Below are positions 1 through 8,049 of a stretch of DNA of 23,783 nucleotides, piece by piece. Position 1 is the first letter of the stretch; each line of letters begins with the position of its first letter. The stretch is from Syntrophomonas sp. UBA5314 (lineage in GTDB: Bacteria; Bacillota; Syntrophomonadia; Syntrophomonadales; Syntrophomonadaceae). The translations under genes and the position numbers were made by a program. The stretch lies in NCBI GenBank assembly GCA_002410325.1, contig DHRK01000008.1, forward strand, positions 1,322 to 25,104. Direction: 5' to 3'. Below the pieces are notes generated by a model. That model did not search any database and was not told the DNA's origin. It saw nothing but the letters and a program-made list of their open reading frames with translations.

Positions 1-72
1 ATTGACGACAACGCAGTCATGCGAAAATTTAACCGACGAGTAATGCAAGAATTAGAGTTAACAGAGTACTAG
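1..72 (+). CDS. C-terminal end of an unidentified protein (5' truncated)
   Basis: Reading frame 1 is open from the window edge to a TAG at 70-72 and gives 23 residues ending in ...MQELELTEY. It lies 33 bases before the first ABC transporter start, on the same strand, so it may belong to the same operon; a regulator often precedes such ABC pairs, but that is only context. The fragment is too short to assign to a family, and it could be chance open frame. Confidence 0.4.
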   Translation: MDDNAVMRKFNRRVMQELELTEY

Positions 73-105
73 CTATTTTTAGAAGCTGAGAAGGTGATAT
101 TGCAT

Positions 106-1929
106 ATGAAAGAAACAAACGAGCAAAAGGGCAAGAAAAGCCCTAATTGGCTGGGAACGGTTTTATCCCTGGCCGGGGAGTGCCGGCGGAAGATGGTCAT
201 TTCGGTCCTATGCGCCATCATAAGTGTGGCCGGTGGGATCGTGCCTTATGTAGGAGTTTATCAGATCATCATTTTGTTTTTCGCCGGAGAGCAGACTGTG
301 AACGGCGTCTTATTCTGGGCGGCCATAGCTCTGGCCGGGTATATCGTAAAACTGGCCTTTTATGCCCTGTCCACTATGCTGGCCCATTTATCGGCTTACG
401 CCATATTGGAAAACATGCGCAATAAAATGGCTGACCGCTTGATGAGGGCACCGCTGGGGACCGTCCTGAACCAGCCGATAGGAAGGCTGAAAAGCGTGAT
501 GGTAGACCGGGTGGAAACCATAGAGCTTCCGCTGGCACATCTGATTCCGGAGGGCGTTTCCAACCTGCTTTTACCCCTGGGGGTGCTGGCTTACCTGGTG
601 ATCATCGACTGGCGCATGGCCCTGGCGGCAATGGCTACCGTGCCGGGGGCAGTCATTGCCTATGCCTTCATGATGAGAACTTTTAACCAGAAGTATGCGG
701 ATTACATGGAGTCCAGCAACTATGTCAACAGCGTGATTGTAGAGTATATTGAGGGAATTGAGGTTATCAAGGCTTTTAACCAGTCCACTTCCTCCTATGA
801 GAAATATCAGAGAGCAGTGGAGTCTTTTAAAGCCTATACCCTGGACTGGTTCAGGAGCACCTGGAAGCTCATGAACTTCGGCGGCGCGCTTCTGCCTTCG
901 ACCCTGCTGGGCACCATGCCGGTGGGGATGCTCCTGTATCTGAACGGCACTTTAAACCCGGCCGAGCTTACCATGGCTTTGATACTGTCCCTGGGCATTA
1001 TTGCGCCATTAAGCAGTTTCACGGTGTTTGTCAATGACCTGAAATCCATCGAATACGCGGTGCGGGAGGCCGACGAGTTTCTGCGCCTGAACGAGCTGGA
1101 AAGCGCGGCTGAGCGGGTGGAGCTTCAGCGCTATGATATCGAATTGAAAGAGGTTTCTTTTGCCTATGACGCCGGTGAAGACGCTACCGGCAATCCGGAT
1201 AACAGTGTAATCCATGACGTTCATTTAAAAATTCCGCAAGGAAGCTTTACCGCTCTGGTCGGTCCCTCGGGAGGGGGAAAGTCGACACTGGCCCGGCTGA
1301 TAGCGCGGTTTTGGGATGTCGGCAGCGGAGCGATCACTATCGGGGACGTGAATGTCAAAAGACTTCCCCTCGAGCAGCTGGCTGACTCGGTCAGCTTTGT
1401 AACCCAGGATAATTTTCTGTTTAACTGCTCGTTGATGGAAAACATACGGCTGGGCAACCCCGGTGCCTCTGATGCCGAGGTGATCAGGGCGGCGCAAGCC
1501 GCCTGCTGCGATGAGTTCATTGGCCGCCTGGACCGGGGCTATGATACCGATGCCGGGGAGGCGGGAAGAAAGCTGTCCGGCGGAGAGAAGCAAAGGATCG
1601 CCATTGCCAGGACGATTTTAAAAAACGCGCCGGTCATTATCCTGGATGAAGCCACCGCCTTCACCGATCCGGAAAACGAAGACCAACTGCAGAGATCCAT
1701 CTCGGCCCTTATTAAAGGCAAGACCCTGCTGGTTATCGCCCACCGGCTTTCCACCATTAAAAATGCCGACCAGATCGCGGTCATGAATAAAGGACGGGTG
1801 ATCGCGACCGGAACCCACCGGGAACTGCTGGCGGGGAGCGGCCTTTATAAAGATATGTGGGAAGCCCATATCGGAGCGAAACAATGGGCGGCCGGCGGCG
1901 GGAAAGGAGCGATGAAGCAATATGTTTAG
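106..1929 (+). CDS. ABC half-transporter, fused membrane and ATPase domains (first of a pair)
   Basis: The protein has about 607 residues. An N-terminal six-helix membrane domain spans roughly residues 25-310, followed by an ATP-binding domain from about 340. Visible motifs are Walker A GPSGGGKST (from about 386), Q-loop VTQDN, signature LSGGEKQR (about 490), Walker B VIILDEA (510-516) and the switch His in IAHRLS (about 546). Both Walker B Glu and H-loop His are present, so the ATPase should be active. The D-loop reads FTDPENE instead of the common S-x-L/V-D. I start at ATG 106 because AGAAGGTG (89-96) is well spaced for it; GTG 94 lies inside that Shine-Dalgarno. The stop overlaps the next gene by 8 bases, so the two half-transporters are probably translationally coupled and form a heterodimer. 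Substrate is unknown. The D-loop resembles the siderophore-related YbtPQ/IrtAB group as I recall it, but import versus export cannot be decided here. Confidence 0.93.
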   Translation: MKETNEQKGKKSPNWLGTVLSLAGECRRKMVISVLCAIISVAGGIVPYVGVYQIIILFFAGEQTVNGVLFWAAIALAGYIVKLAFYALSTMLAHLSAYAILENMRNKMADRLMRAPLGTVLNQPIGRLKSVMVDRVETIELPLAHLIPEGVSNLLLPLGVLAYLVIIDWRMALAAMATVPGAVIAYAFMMRTFNQKYADYMESSNYVNSVIVEYIEGIEVIKAFNQSTSSYEKYQRAVESFKAYTLDWFRSTWKLMNFGGALLPSTLLGTMPVGMLLYLNGTLNPAELTMALILSLGIIAPLSSFTVFVNDLKSIEYAVREADEFLRLNELESAAERVELQRYDIELKEVSFAYDAGEDATGNPDNSVIHDVHLKIPQGSFTALVGPSGGGKSTLARLIARFWDVGSGAITIGDVNVKRLPLEQLADSVSFVTQDNFLFNCSLMENIRLGNPGASDAEVIRAAQAACCDEFIGRLDRGYDTDAGEAGRKLSGGEKQRIAIARTILKNAPVIILDEATAFTDPENEDQLQRSISALIKGKTLLVIAHRLSTIKNADQIAVMNKGRVIATGTHRELLAGSGLYKDMWEAHIGAKQWAAGGGKGAMKQYV

Positions 1930-3670
1930 CATCATAAGGCGAATTATCCAATGGTCCGGTGGGCGCCGAAAACGTTTATACATCGGGTTCGTATATTCGT
2001 TCTTTAACACCCTCTTTACCGCCATGCCGATTATGGGGGCGGCTTATGGATTAAACCTCATCATCCGGGATATGAAGGGTGAAATTACCCTGACTAAAGC
2101 AGAGGCGGTTTATATGCTGGGCTTTATGGCGATGATGGTGGCGGGTCGGTTTATTTTCGCTTATCTTCGCGCTGCCGCGCAGGAGAGTATTGGCTATGAA
2201 GTTACGGCTGAACAGAGAATCAGGATGGGCGACATACTCAAAAGGGTTCCCCTGGGATTTTTCGATAAAAACAACGCCGGGGAGCTAGCCTCGGCGGTAA
2301 CGACGGATCTGTCGTTTGTAGAGATGTTGGGTATGAAGATGATCGATGTGGTGGTAAACGGATATATCAGCGCCATTACCATGGTGTTGTGTCTGGCCTT
2401 TTATAATCCGGGGATAGCCTTGATCGCTTGGGCGGGAATCCTATCGTCCGGCTGGTTTCTCAGTAGGCTGAATAAACGCAGCAAAGCGAATGCGCCAGTG
2501 CATCAGAAGGCCCAGGACGGCATGATCGCCGCTACGATCGAGTATGTCCGAGGAATGGCGGTGGTTAAGTCGTTTAAACAGGACGGGGTTTCCGTCGCGG
2601 GTATTCGCCAGGCTTACCAGATGAGCAAGGATATCAATATCAAGATAGAAAAAGACTATGTTCCGTCCAACTGTCTCCACCTCTTGGCCCTCAAGGCCGC
2701 CTCCGTGGGAATGATGCTGGCAGCGGCGTTGGCGGCTGCCCATGGGAGCATGGACATACCCACCATGCTCATGATGAGCATCTTTTCGTTTGTGATCTTT
2801 GGCCATGTGGAACAGATCAATGGTGCCGTACATGTTCTGCAGATCATCGACGCCACCATGGACAAACTGGAGAAGATCGAAAAGGCGGAATTTATCGATA
2901 AAGACGGCCGGGATATTGAATTGCCCGCCTATGATATCCGTTTTCGGGATGTTTCCTTTGCCTATGAAAAACGGGATGTTCTGAAGGAGGTATCATTCAC
3001 TATCCCGGAGAACACGACCACCGCCATCATCGGTCCCTCGGGAAGCGGCAAATCGACGCTGTGCAGCCTGATAGCCAGGTTTTATGATGCCGATCGGGGC
3101 AGCGTATCGATCGGGGGCGTAGACGTAAAAGCCATGACTTGCGACAGCCTGCTCCGAAACATCAGCATGGTGTTCCAGAAGGTGTATCTGTTCAACGATA
3201 CGGTGCTCAATAATATTCGCTTTGGAAAGCCGGAAGCCAGCCGCGCTGAGGTTGTGGAGGCAGCCCAACAGGCCTGCTGCCATGAATTCATTATGGACCT
3301 CCCCGATGGATACGAAACCGTGCTCGGTGATGGCGGGGCCACCCTTTCCGGCGGTGAAAAGCAGCGTATCTCCATAGCCCGGGCGATGCTGAAAAACGCT
3401 CCGATTGTGATTTTGGATGAGGCCACGGCCAGCGTGGACCCCGAAAACGAGCAGGCCATACAGAAGGCCATCAGCAATCTGGTGCATGGTAAAACGATGA
3501 TCATCATTGCCCACCGTCTGGCCACCATTCACAATGCCGATCAGATCCTGGTCGTCGATCAGGGCCGTATCGTCCAGAGAGGAACCCATGAGGAACTGAT
3601 AAAACAGGACGGTATTTATAATAGATTTTTAACTATACGTGAAGTGGCGGAAGGATGGAGCATGACATGA
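1922..3670 (+). CDS. ABC half-transporter, fused membrane and ATPase domains (second of a pair)
   Basis: The protein has 582 residues and the same architecture as its upstream partner. Membrane helices fill roughly residues 15-300, then an ATPase domain with Walker A GPSGSGKST (from about 371), Q-loop VFQKVYLF, signature LSGGEKQR (475-482), Walker B IVILDEA (495-501), D-loop ASVDPENE and switch His in IAHRLA (about 531). All catalytic positions are intact, so neither nucleotide site of the predicted heterodimer looks degenerate by these motifs. ATG 1922 overlaps the end of the first half-transporter by 8 bases, and GGAAAGGAG lies about 10 bases upstream. It probably forms a two-subunit pump or importer with the preceding protein. 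Substrate cannot be told from sequence alone. A 25-codon frame begins on its stop codon (ATGA overlap). Confidence 0.93.
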   Translation: MFSIIRRIIQWSGGRRKRLYIGFVYSFFNTLFTAMPIMGAAYGLNLIIRDMKGEITLTKAEAVYMLGFMAMMVAGRFIFAYLRAAAQESIGYEVTAEQRIRMGDILKRVPLGFFDKNNAGELASAVTTDLSFVEMLGMKMIDVVVNGYISAITMVLCLAFYNPGIALIAWAGILSSGWFLSRLNKRSKANAPVHQKAQDGMIAATIEYVRGMAVVKSFKQDGVSVAGIRQAYQMSKDINIKIEKDYVPSNCLHLLALKAASVGMMLAAALAAAHGSMDIPTMLMMSIFSFVIFGHVEQINGAVHVLQIIDATMDKLEKIEKAEFIDKDGRDIELPAYDIRFRDVSFAYEKRDVLKEVSFTIPENTTTAIIGPSGSGKSTLCSLIARFYDADRGSVSIGGVDVKAMTCDSLLRNISMVFQKVYLFNDTVLNNIRFGKPEASRAEVVEAAQQACCHEFIMDLPDGYETVLGDGGATLSGGEKQRISIARAMLKNAPIVILDEATASVDPENEQAIQKAISNLVHGKTMIIIAHRLATIHNADQILVVDQGRIVQRGTHEELIKQDGIYNRFLTIREVAEGWSMT

Positions 3671-3744
3671 AGAACATAGGAAAAAGCAAGGTCAATGCCG
3701 GTTATTATTCTAACGGCCCGGAATGGCAAAGACGATTTCTATAA
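3667..3744 (+). CDS. Possible 25-residue peptide overlapping the ABC stop codon
   Basis: An ATG at 3667 shares bases with the TGA of the second ABC gene (ATGA), the usual arrangement for translational coupling. The frame runs 25 codons (MKNIGKSKV...WQRRFL) to TAA 3744. A sigma-A promoter for the next gene starts 4 bases later. It could be the surviving N-terminus of a lost third operon gene, a real small protein, or chance. I recognise no family. Confidence 0.25.
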   Translation: MKNIGKSKVNAGYYSNGPEWQRRFL

Positions 3745-3747
3745 TGA

Positions 3748-3776
3748 TTGACGCAAAATATGAGGAGAAATATAAT
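3748..3776 (+). promoter_or_regulatory. Sigma-A promoter of the ZIP transporter gene
   Basis: The -35 box TTGACG (3748-3753) and a perfect -10 box TATAAT (3771-3776) are separated by 17 bases. Transcription should begin near 3783, giving a leader of about 125 bases before the ZIP start. Confidence 0.8.
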
Positions 3777-3793
3777 GTTAGAATATCCTAACA
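3776..3793. promoter_or_regulatory. Operator-like inverted repeat over the ZIP promoter start region
   Basis: TGTTAG-N6-CTAACA is a perfect 6+6 inverted repeat that starts on the last base of the -10 box and covers the expected transcription start, the classic position for a repressor. The half-sites GTTAG/CTAAC match the core of DtxR-family boxes, but the 6-base gap is wider than in the DtxR/IdeR consensus. The MntR-like protein encoded nearby (4853-5329) or a Zur-type regulator are candidates; this is inference. Confidence 0.5.
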
Positions 3794-3908
3794 ATCGGGC
3801 ATTCGCTGCATTGGTCCTGGAGGTAATAAGTCCTGGTTGCGGACTGACGAAAATAGCACGAAAAGTTGTGCTAGTTGGCAGCGGATACTCTGCTGAGGAA
3901 GTGTTAGT
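3783..3908 (+). promoter_or_regulatory. Leader of the ZIP gene with two small hairpins
   Basis: The predicted 5' leader holds two short perfect hairpins, AGTCC...GGACT (3829-3845) and TAGCAC...GTGCTA (3854-3873). No U-run follows either, so they do not look like terminators. I recognise no known riboswitch consensus. The ribosome site GAGGA is at 3895-3899. Confidence 0.35.
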
Positions 3909-4718
3909 ATGGAACTGAGCCATGTAGGCCTGGCTTTTGCTTTGACCTTGCTGGCCGGTTTGTCAACCGGCATCGGCAGCCTTATAGCCCTTTTGGCCCG
4001 CCGAACCAATACCGCCTTTTTATCACTCGCTCTGGGCTTTTCCGCCGGGGTTATGATATATGTATCCATGGTGGAGATCTACCCGCTGGCCCAGCAGACG
4101 GCGCTTAAGACCTGGGGGTCATGGGGATTATGGGCGGCCGCCGGGGCGTTTTTCGCCGGAATAATTTTTATTGCCGTAATTGACCGGCTGGTGCCTTCTT
4201 ATGAAAACCCCCATGAACCGCGCTTGCTGGAGGCCATGGAAGAAAATGCCGCGCCCCGGCCTGAGGATAAGCTGTTTCGCACCGGGGTTCTGGCCGCCGT
4301 GGCTATAGCGGTGCACAACTTTCCCGAGGGTATGGCAACGTTTTTATCGGTTTTGCAGGAGCCTGCTCTGGGGGTAGCTATTGCCATAGCCATAGGCATC
4401 CACAACGTACCGGAAGGGATAGCGGTGTCGGTGCCGGTTTATTATGCCACCGGAGATAGAAAGAAGGCCTTCTTTTATTCATTTCTGTCCGGTTTGTCGG
4501 AGCCTCTGGGGGCGGTAATCGGCTACCTGGTTTTACTGCCCATTATCAGCGAATCCCTGATGGCTCTGCTTTTTGCTTCGGTGGCCGGTATCATGATATT
4601 CGTATCCCTGGATGAACTGCTGCCCGCGGCCAGGGAATACGGTGAGGCCCATCACTCGGTTTATGGCATCATCGCAGGAATGATGGTAATGGCCTTGAGC
4701 CTGCTCATAATGAAATGA
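3909..4718 (+). CDS. zupT: ZIP-family divalent metal transporter, ZupT type
   Basis: The 269-residue membrane protein has about eight predicted helices, close to the size of E. coli ZupT (257). The two ZIP signature helices are clear: HNFPEGMA (His 136) and HNVPEGIAV (His 165), whose His and Glu residues line the metal site in the family. Between the N-terminal three helices and the signature region lies a short hydrophilic loop (about residues 95-130). ZupT-type proteins import Zn2+, and also Fe2+ and Mn2+ in some species. Start ATG 3909 has GAGGA nine bases upstream. It has its own promoter and an operator-like repeat, and it sits next to a Mn-type MntR regulator and the ferrous iron importer genes, so the whole block looks like transition-metal supply. 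Which metal it prefers is not shown by sequence. Confidence 0.92.
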   Translation: MELSHVGLAFALTLLAGLSTGIGSLIALLARRTNTAFLSLALGFSAGVMIYVSMVEIYPLAQQTALKTWGSWGLWAAAGAFFAGIIFIAVIDRLVPSYENPHEPRLLEAMEENAAPRPEDKLFRTGVLAAVAIAVHNFPEGMATFLSVLQEPALGVAIAIAIGIHNVPEGIAVSVPVYYATGDRKKAFFYSFLSGLSEPLGAVIGYLVLLPIISESLMALLFASVAGIMIFVSLDELLPAAREYGEAHHSVYGIIAGMMVMALSLLIMK

Positions 4719-4852
4719 TGATACGCCTGTTGGGTGATACTTTGGTATGATGATGGATTTTGAACTGGGAAAGAATAAGCGATGCTCTTTTAAGGGTCAT
4801 GCGCAAGTTGCTGGAGCTTGATGGAAGCCAGCCGTTATGGAACCGATGACTC

Positions 4853-5329
4853 TTACTGGCGGGAGGCCTGATAATTCTGTAGCTTTTGCAGCAGGTCGGG
4901 ATGGGCTTTACAAAAATCGTTAAATAGTTCGATCAGGTTCAGGGTTTCCATACTGAGATGATGCTCTATTAATTCAGTATCCAGGAGGAGGTTCTCCTTG
5001 ACTCCCAGGTTTTTTAAAAATGTTTCCAGGGTCTTGTGACGCTGCCAAAGGAATTCCCCGATGTCCCTGCCCTTTTCTGTCAACTGAATGATCCCGTATT
5101 TTTCGTAGTTGATATACCCGGCCTGGGACAGCTTTTGAACCACTTTAGAAGCCGACGGGGCTTTGACGTTTAGCTGTTCCGCCAGACTGTTTATCCTTAT
5201 ATATCCTTCGCTCAGGCAATGCTTGTAAATCATCTCCAAATAATCTTCCATGCTGGGGCTGAGCCCCTTTTTTCTTTTTTTCAAAATTTCATATCCACGC
5301 ACGGTGTAAAATTCCTGTTGTTTATCCAT
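4853..5329 (-). CDS. mntR: MntR/DtxR-family metal-responsive transcriptional regulator
   Basis: The 158-residue protein has an N-terminal winged helix (SPSMEDYLEMIY onwards, with recognition region around residues 46-66) and a helical metal-binding dimerisation domain. Matched against B. subtilis MntR, all six metal ligands are present: Asp29, Glu32, His98, Glu119, Glu122 and His123. Asp at the first position rather than Met is the manganese-type feature that separates MntR from iron-type DtxR/IdeR. I start at ATG 5329, which has AAAGGA six bases upstream; an upstream TTG (5371) lacks a good site. The extra ~23 residues before the MntR-like start are basic (KKRKK). The gene is divergent from feoAB and convergent with the ZIP gene, so it probably represses one or both when Mn2+ (or Fe2+) is high. 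No clear terminator follows it. Confidence 0.9.
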   Translation of the reverse strand: MDKQQEFYTVRGYEILKKRKKGLSPSMEDYLEMIYKHCLSEGYIRINSLAEQLNVKAPSASKVVQKLSQAGYINYEKYGIIQLTEKGRDIGEFLWQRHKTLETFLKNLGVKENLLLDTELIEHHLSMETLNLIELFNDFCKAHPDLLQKLQNYQASRQ

Positions 5330-5422
5330 AAATAATCCTTTACCTTCCGCAAGCACTGTCAACTTGCCCAATGGATAAAAATGTATAGGGAACTTCTACG
5401 TTCTAGATTCATAGTATAGTCG

Positions 5423-5441
5423 TGGGAAAAAGATTTTCTCA
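5423..5441. promoter_or_regulatory. Inverted repeat between mntR and feoA
   Basis: TGGGAAAA-AGA-TTTTCTCA matches as an inverted repeat at 7 of 8 arm positions. It lies in the 165-base divergent gap, just upstream of a minus-strand -10-like TATACT (5413-5418) for mntR. It is a candidate operator for the divergent pair, but it does not resemble the known MntR or Fur boxes. Confidence 0.35.
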
Positions 5442-5494
5442 CCACTAACTTATGCTTGATATTATAAAAAATGTAATTTAATGGAGGTATGACA

Positions 5495-5743
5495 ATGAGC
5501 AAATTAGCGCCTTTGAACAGTTTGGCTCCCGGCAAGGAGGGAATAGTGAGAAAATTGCTTTCTCAGGGCAGCGAGAGGAGAAGGATGCTTGATCTGGGAC
5601 TTATCTGCGATACGAGCGTAAAAGTACTGAGAAAAAGCCCTTCCGGAGATCCGGTGGCTTATGAAATCAGAAGAGCCGTTATCGCTCTTCGTTCCGAGGA
5701 GGCGGCCAAGGTTTTAGTCGAATGTATGAGTCCCGGGTTCTGA
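5495..5743 (+). CDS. feoA: FeoA, small SH3-like partner of ferrous iron transport
   Basis: The 82-residue protein has the FeoA fold signature: an N-terminal LNSLAPGKEGIVRKL strand region, the conserved RRRMLDLGL segment (about residues 28-36) and a C-terminal strand containing ALRSEEAAKVLVE. FeoA is a cytosolic SH3-like protein needed for full FeoB activity. ATG 5495 is chosen because GGAGG at 5483-5487 is 7 bases upstream; the in-frame ATG at 5489 would leave only one base. Its TGA overlaps the ribosome site of feoB, 10 bases before that start, so the two form one operon. Confidence 0.93.
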   Translation: MSKLAPLNSLAPGKEGIVRKLLSQGSERRRMLDLGLICDTSVKVLRKSPSGDPVAYEIRRAVIALRSEEAAKVLVECMSPGF

Positions 5744-5753
5744 GGAGGCTATT

Positions 5754-7901
5754 ATGAGGCTCGCGAAACAAGCCAATCGGAAAAAGAGCATAAACAATAT
5801 TCTTGAAGTTCAAGTCGATTCGCCGGATGATTATATAATCGCCCTGGCGGGCAATCCCAATACCGGTAAGAGCACGGTCTTTAACAGTCTCACCGGTTTA
5901 AACCAGCATACCGGCAACTGGCCGGGGAAGACCGTAACCAATGCCCAGGGCAAGTACGTTTATAGGGGAAAACAACACATCCTGGTGGATCTGCCCGGAA
6001 CCTATTCCTTGATGGCCAATTCGGCTGACGAAGAGGCGGCCCGCGATTTTATCTGCTTGGCCAGACCGCATGTAACGGTAGTGGTGGCCGACGCCACCTG
6101 TCTGGAGAGAAATTTGAATATGGTTTTGCAGGTCATGGAGATCACTGACCAGGTAGTTGTATGCGTGAATCTTTTGGATGAAGCCCGAAGAAAAAACATT
6201 GAAGTTGACCTGCTTAAGCTGGCGTCGCTTTTAGGGGTGCCGGTAATCGGAACCAATGCCCGGGAAGGAATAGGCCTGCATGAGTTAAAAGAAGCGGTGT
6301 ATCGCGTGGCCAGCAGTTCGGAAAAGACCCGTCCGGTAAAAGTGGTATATGATCGGGAAGTGGAGAACGCCATCAATTGGGTAGAGCCTTTAATAAAAGA
6401 TAGCATAGATGATGAAGCGCCCAGCCGGTGGCTGGCTTTACGATTACTGGAAGGGGATAACTTAGCTTTTCTGGCTCATAATAATCTGCTGAGAAACGAT
6501 TCTGCCGGAAAAACAGGCGATCTTGCCGCATTGGCCGGGGAGTCGGCAGCGGTGCTTTCCCGGCAGATGGACAAGGATGAGTTCAGGGAGCGGGTGGTGG
6601 GCAGCCTGGTCAAACTTGCGGAGAGTATCGGGGAAAAAACGGTTTATTATAGAAATGAACAGTATAACCGTTGGGATCACAAAATCGATAATATAGTGAC
6701 CTCCAGGATTTGGGGAATCCCTATCATGCTTGCCATGTTGGGCCTGGTGTTTTGGCTGACCATTCAAGGGGCCAATTACTTTTCGGAGGCTTTGGCCACA
6801 GGGCTATTCTGGATAGAAGCCCGTTTGACGAACTTCTTCTTGTGGGCGGGCGGGCCGGATTGGCTGCATGGGGCTCTGGTACTGGGCGTGTACCGTACCC
6901 TGGCCTGGGTGGTTTCCGTGATGCTGCCCCCGATGGCCATTTTCTTCCCCCTGTTTACTTTATTGGAGGATTTCGGTTATTTGCCGCGTATAGCCTTCAA
7001 CCTGGACAATTTTTTTAAAAAGGCCTGTGCCCATGGAAAACAGGCCCTGACCATGTGTATGGGATTTGGCTGCAATGCCGCCGGGGTAGTCGCCTGCCGG
7101 ATCATCGATTCTCCCCGGGAGCGGCTGATAGCAACTATCACCAACAGCTTTGTGCCGTGCAACGGTCGTTTTCCGACCCTGATCGCCCTGGCCATGATTT
7201 TTATCGCCGGAAGCGCCGGGCCGTATCAATCTATCCTGGCTTCCCTGGCGATTACGGGAGTCATTGTATTGGGCGTGGGAATTACCCTGTCAGTCTCTAA
7301 AATATTGTCCCAAACCGTCTTAAAAGGCCTGCCTTCGTCCTTTACCCTGGAGCTGCCCCCTTATCGAAAACCCCTGGTGGGAAGGGTGCTGGTGCGTTCT
7401 ATTTTCGACCGTACCCTGTTCGTCCTGGCCCGTGCGGTAATGGTAGCCGCTCCCGCCGGGCTGGTCATCTGGATTCTGGCCAATGTGCAGGTGGGAAATA
7501 CGAATATATTGCAGCTTTGCGCGCAGTTTCTGGAGCCGTTTGCTTACCATCTGGGACTTGACGGGTATATATTGCTGGCGTTTATCCTGGGATTCCCGGC
7601 CAATGAAATCGTAATACCGATCATCATCATGAGCTATATGGCCACTGGCAGCCTGGTGGAGTTGGAAAGTCTGGGGGACCTGCGCGATTTGCTGGTTTCT
7701 CACGGATGGACCTGGCTTACCGGGGTATGCACCATGCTATTCTGCCTCAACCATTTTCCCTGCGGAACCACCATGCTTACGATCTTTAAGGAGACCCAGA
7801 GCAGGAAATGGACCCTGCTGGCTTTCCTGGCTCCTACCCTGACCGGCATCTTTATATGTTTTGTAGTGGCGCAGACGGTACGGTTTTTGGGACTAATGTA
7901 A
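5754..7901 (+). CDS. feoB: FeoB, GTPase-gated ferrous iron importer
   Basis: The 715-residue protein has a cytosolic G domain followed by a membrane domain. G-domain motifs are G1 GNPNTGKS (33-40), G2 Thr near 60, G3 DLPGTYS (79-85), G4 NLLD (139-142) and a G5-like TNAREG near 170. A helical GDI-like spacer follows to about residue 310. The membrane part contains the two Gate repeats with conserved Cys: MCMGFGCNAAG and FVPCNGRFPT, then FPANEIVIP and NHFPCGTTML near the end. FeoB imports Fe2+ across the cytoplasmic membrane, and GTP hydrolysis controls transport. It has a roughly 27-residue basic N-terminal extension before the G domain. The ribosome site AGGAGG (5743-5748) overlaps the feoA stop. 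Length is normal for the family and no FeoC-like gene follows. Confidence 0.96.
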   Translation: MRLAKQANRKKSINNILEVQVDSPDDYIIALAGNPNTGKSTVFNSLTGLNQHTGNWPGKTVTNAQGKYVYRGKQHILVDLPGTYSLMANSADEEAARDFICLARPHVTVVVADATCLERNLNMVLQVMEITDQVVVCVNLLDEARRKNIEVDLLKLASLLGVPVIGTNAREGIGLHELKEAVYRVASSSEKTRPVKVVYDREVENAINWVEPLIKDSIDDEAPSRWLALRLLEGDNLAFLAHNNLLRNDSAGKTGDLAALAGESAAVLSRQMDKDEFRERVVGSLVKLAESIGEKTVYYRNEQYNRWDHKIDNIVTSRIWGIPIMLAMLGLVFWLTIQGANYFSEALATGLFWIEARLTNFFLWAGGPDWLHGALVLGVYRTLAWVVSVMLPPMAIFFPLFTLLEDFGYLPRIAFNLDNFFKKACAHGKQALTMCMGFGCNAAGVVACRIIDSPRERLIATITNSFVPCNGRFPTLIALAMIFIAGSAGPYQSILASLAITGVIVLGVGITLSVSKILSQTVLKGLPSSFTLELPPYRKPLVGRVLVRSIFDRTLFVLARAVMVAAPAGLVIWILANVQVGNTNILQLCAQFLEPFAYHLGLDGYILLAFILGFPANEIVIPIIIMSYMATGSLVELESLGDLRDLLVSHGWTWLTGVCTMLFCLNHFPCGTTMLTIFKETQSRKWTLLAFLAPTLTGIFICFVVAQTVRFLGLM

Positions 7902-8002
7902 ATTATAATGGCCTTGTTTTCCTTTCAGACACAGAGTACCATGCGGTACAATGTTATAGGTTTTCACTACGGTTTCTCCTCCATGGAACTTTCCCTCGAC
8001 AA

Positions 8003-8030
8003 TTGATATAATGATTCCAAACATTATAAT
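8003..8030 (+). promoter_or_regulatory. Sigma-A promoter of trkA-trkH
   Basis: The -35 box TTGATA (8003-8008) and perfect -10 box TATAAT (8025-8030) are 16 bases apart. Transcription should start near 8037, leaving a 190-base leader before trkA. The upstream gap from feoB (7902-8002) shows only a short GTACC...GGTAC hairpin (7936-7949) with no U-run. Confidence 0.7.
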
Positions 8031-8049
8031 ACAATGACGGTCAAAGTTG

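Noticed and set aside
2993..3589. 198-codon minus-strand frame inside the second ABC gene
   Set aside because: It is antisense to the highly conserved ATPase domain, a common shadow of biased codon use.
3775..3918. 47-codon frame (MLEYPNN...) with GAGGAG seven bases upstream, overlapping the ZIP start
   Set aside because: Its ATG overlaps the TATAAT box of a near-perfect promoter, so the expected transcript starts after it. Its residues show no family resemblance.
4719..4852. Short frames and a possible terminator between the ZIP gene and mntR
   Set aside because: The longest frames are about 20 codons without ribosome sites, and no stable hairpin with a U-run was found.
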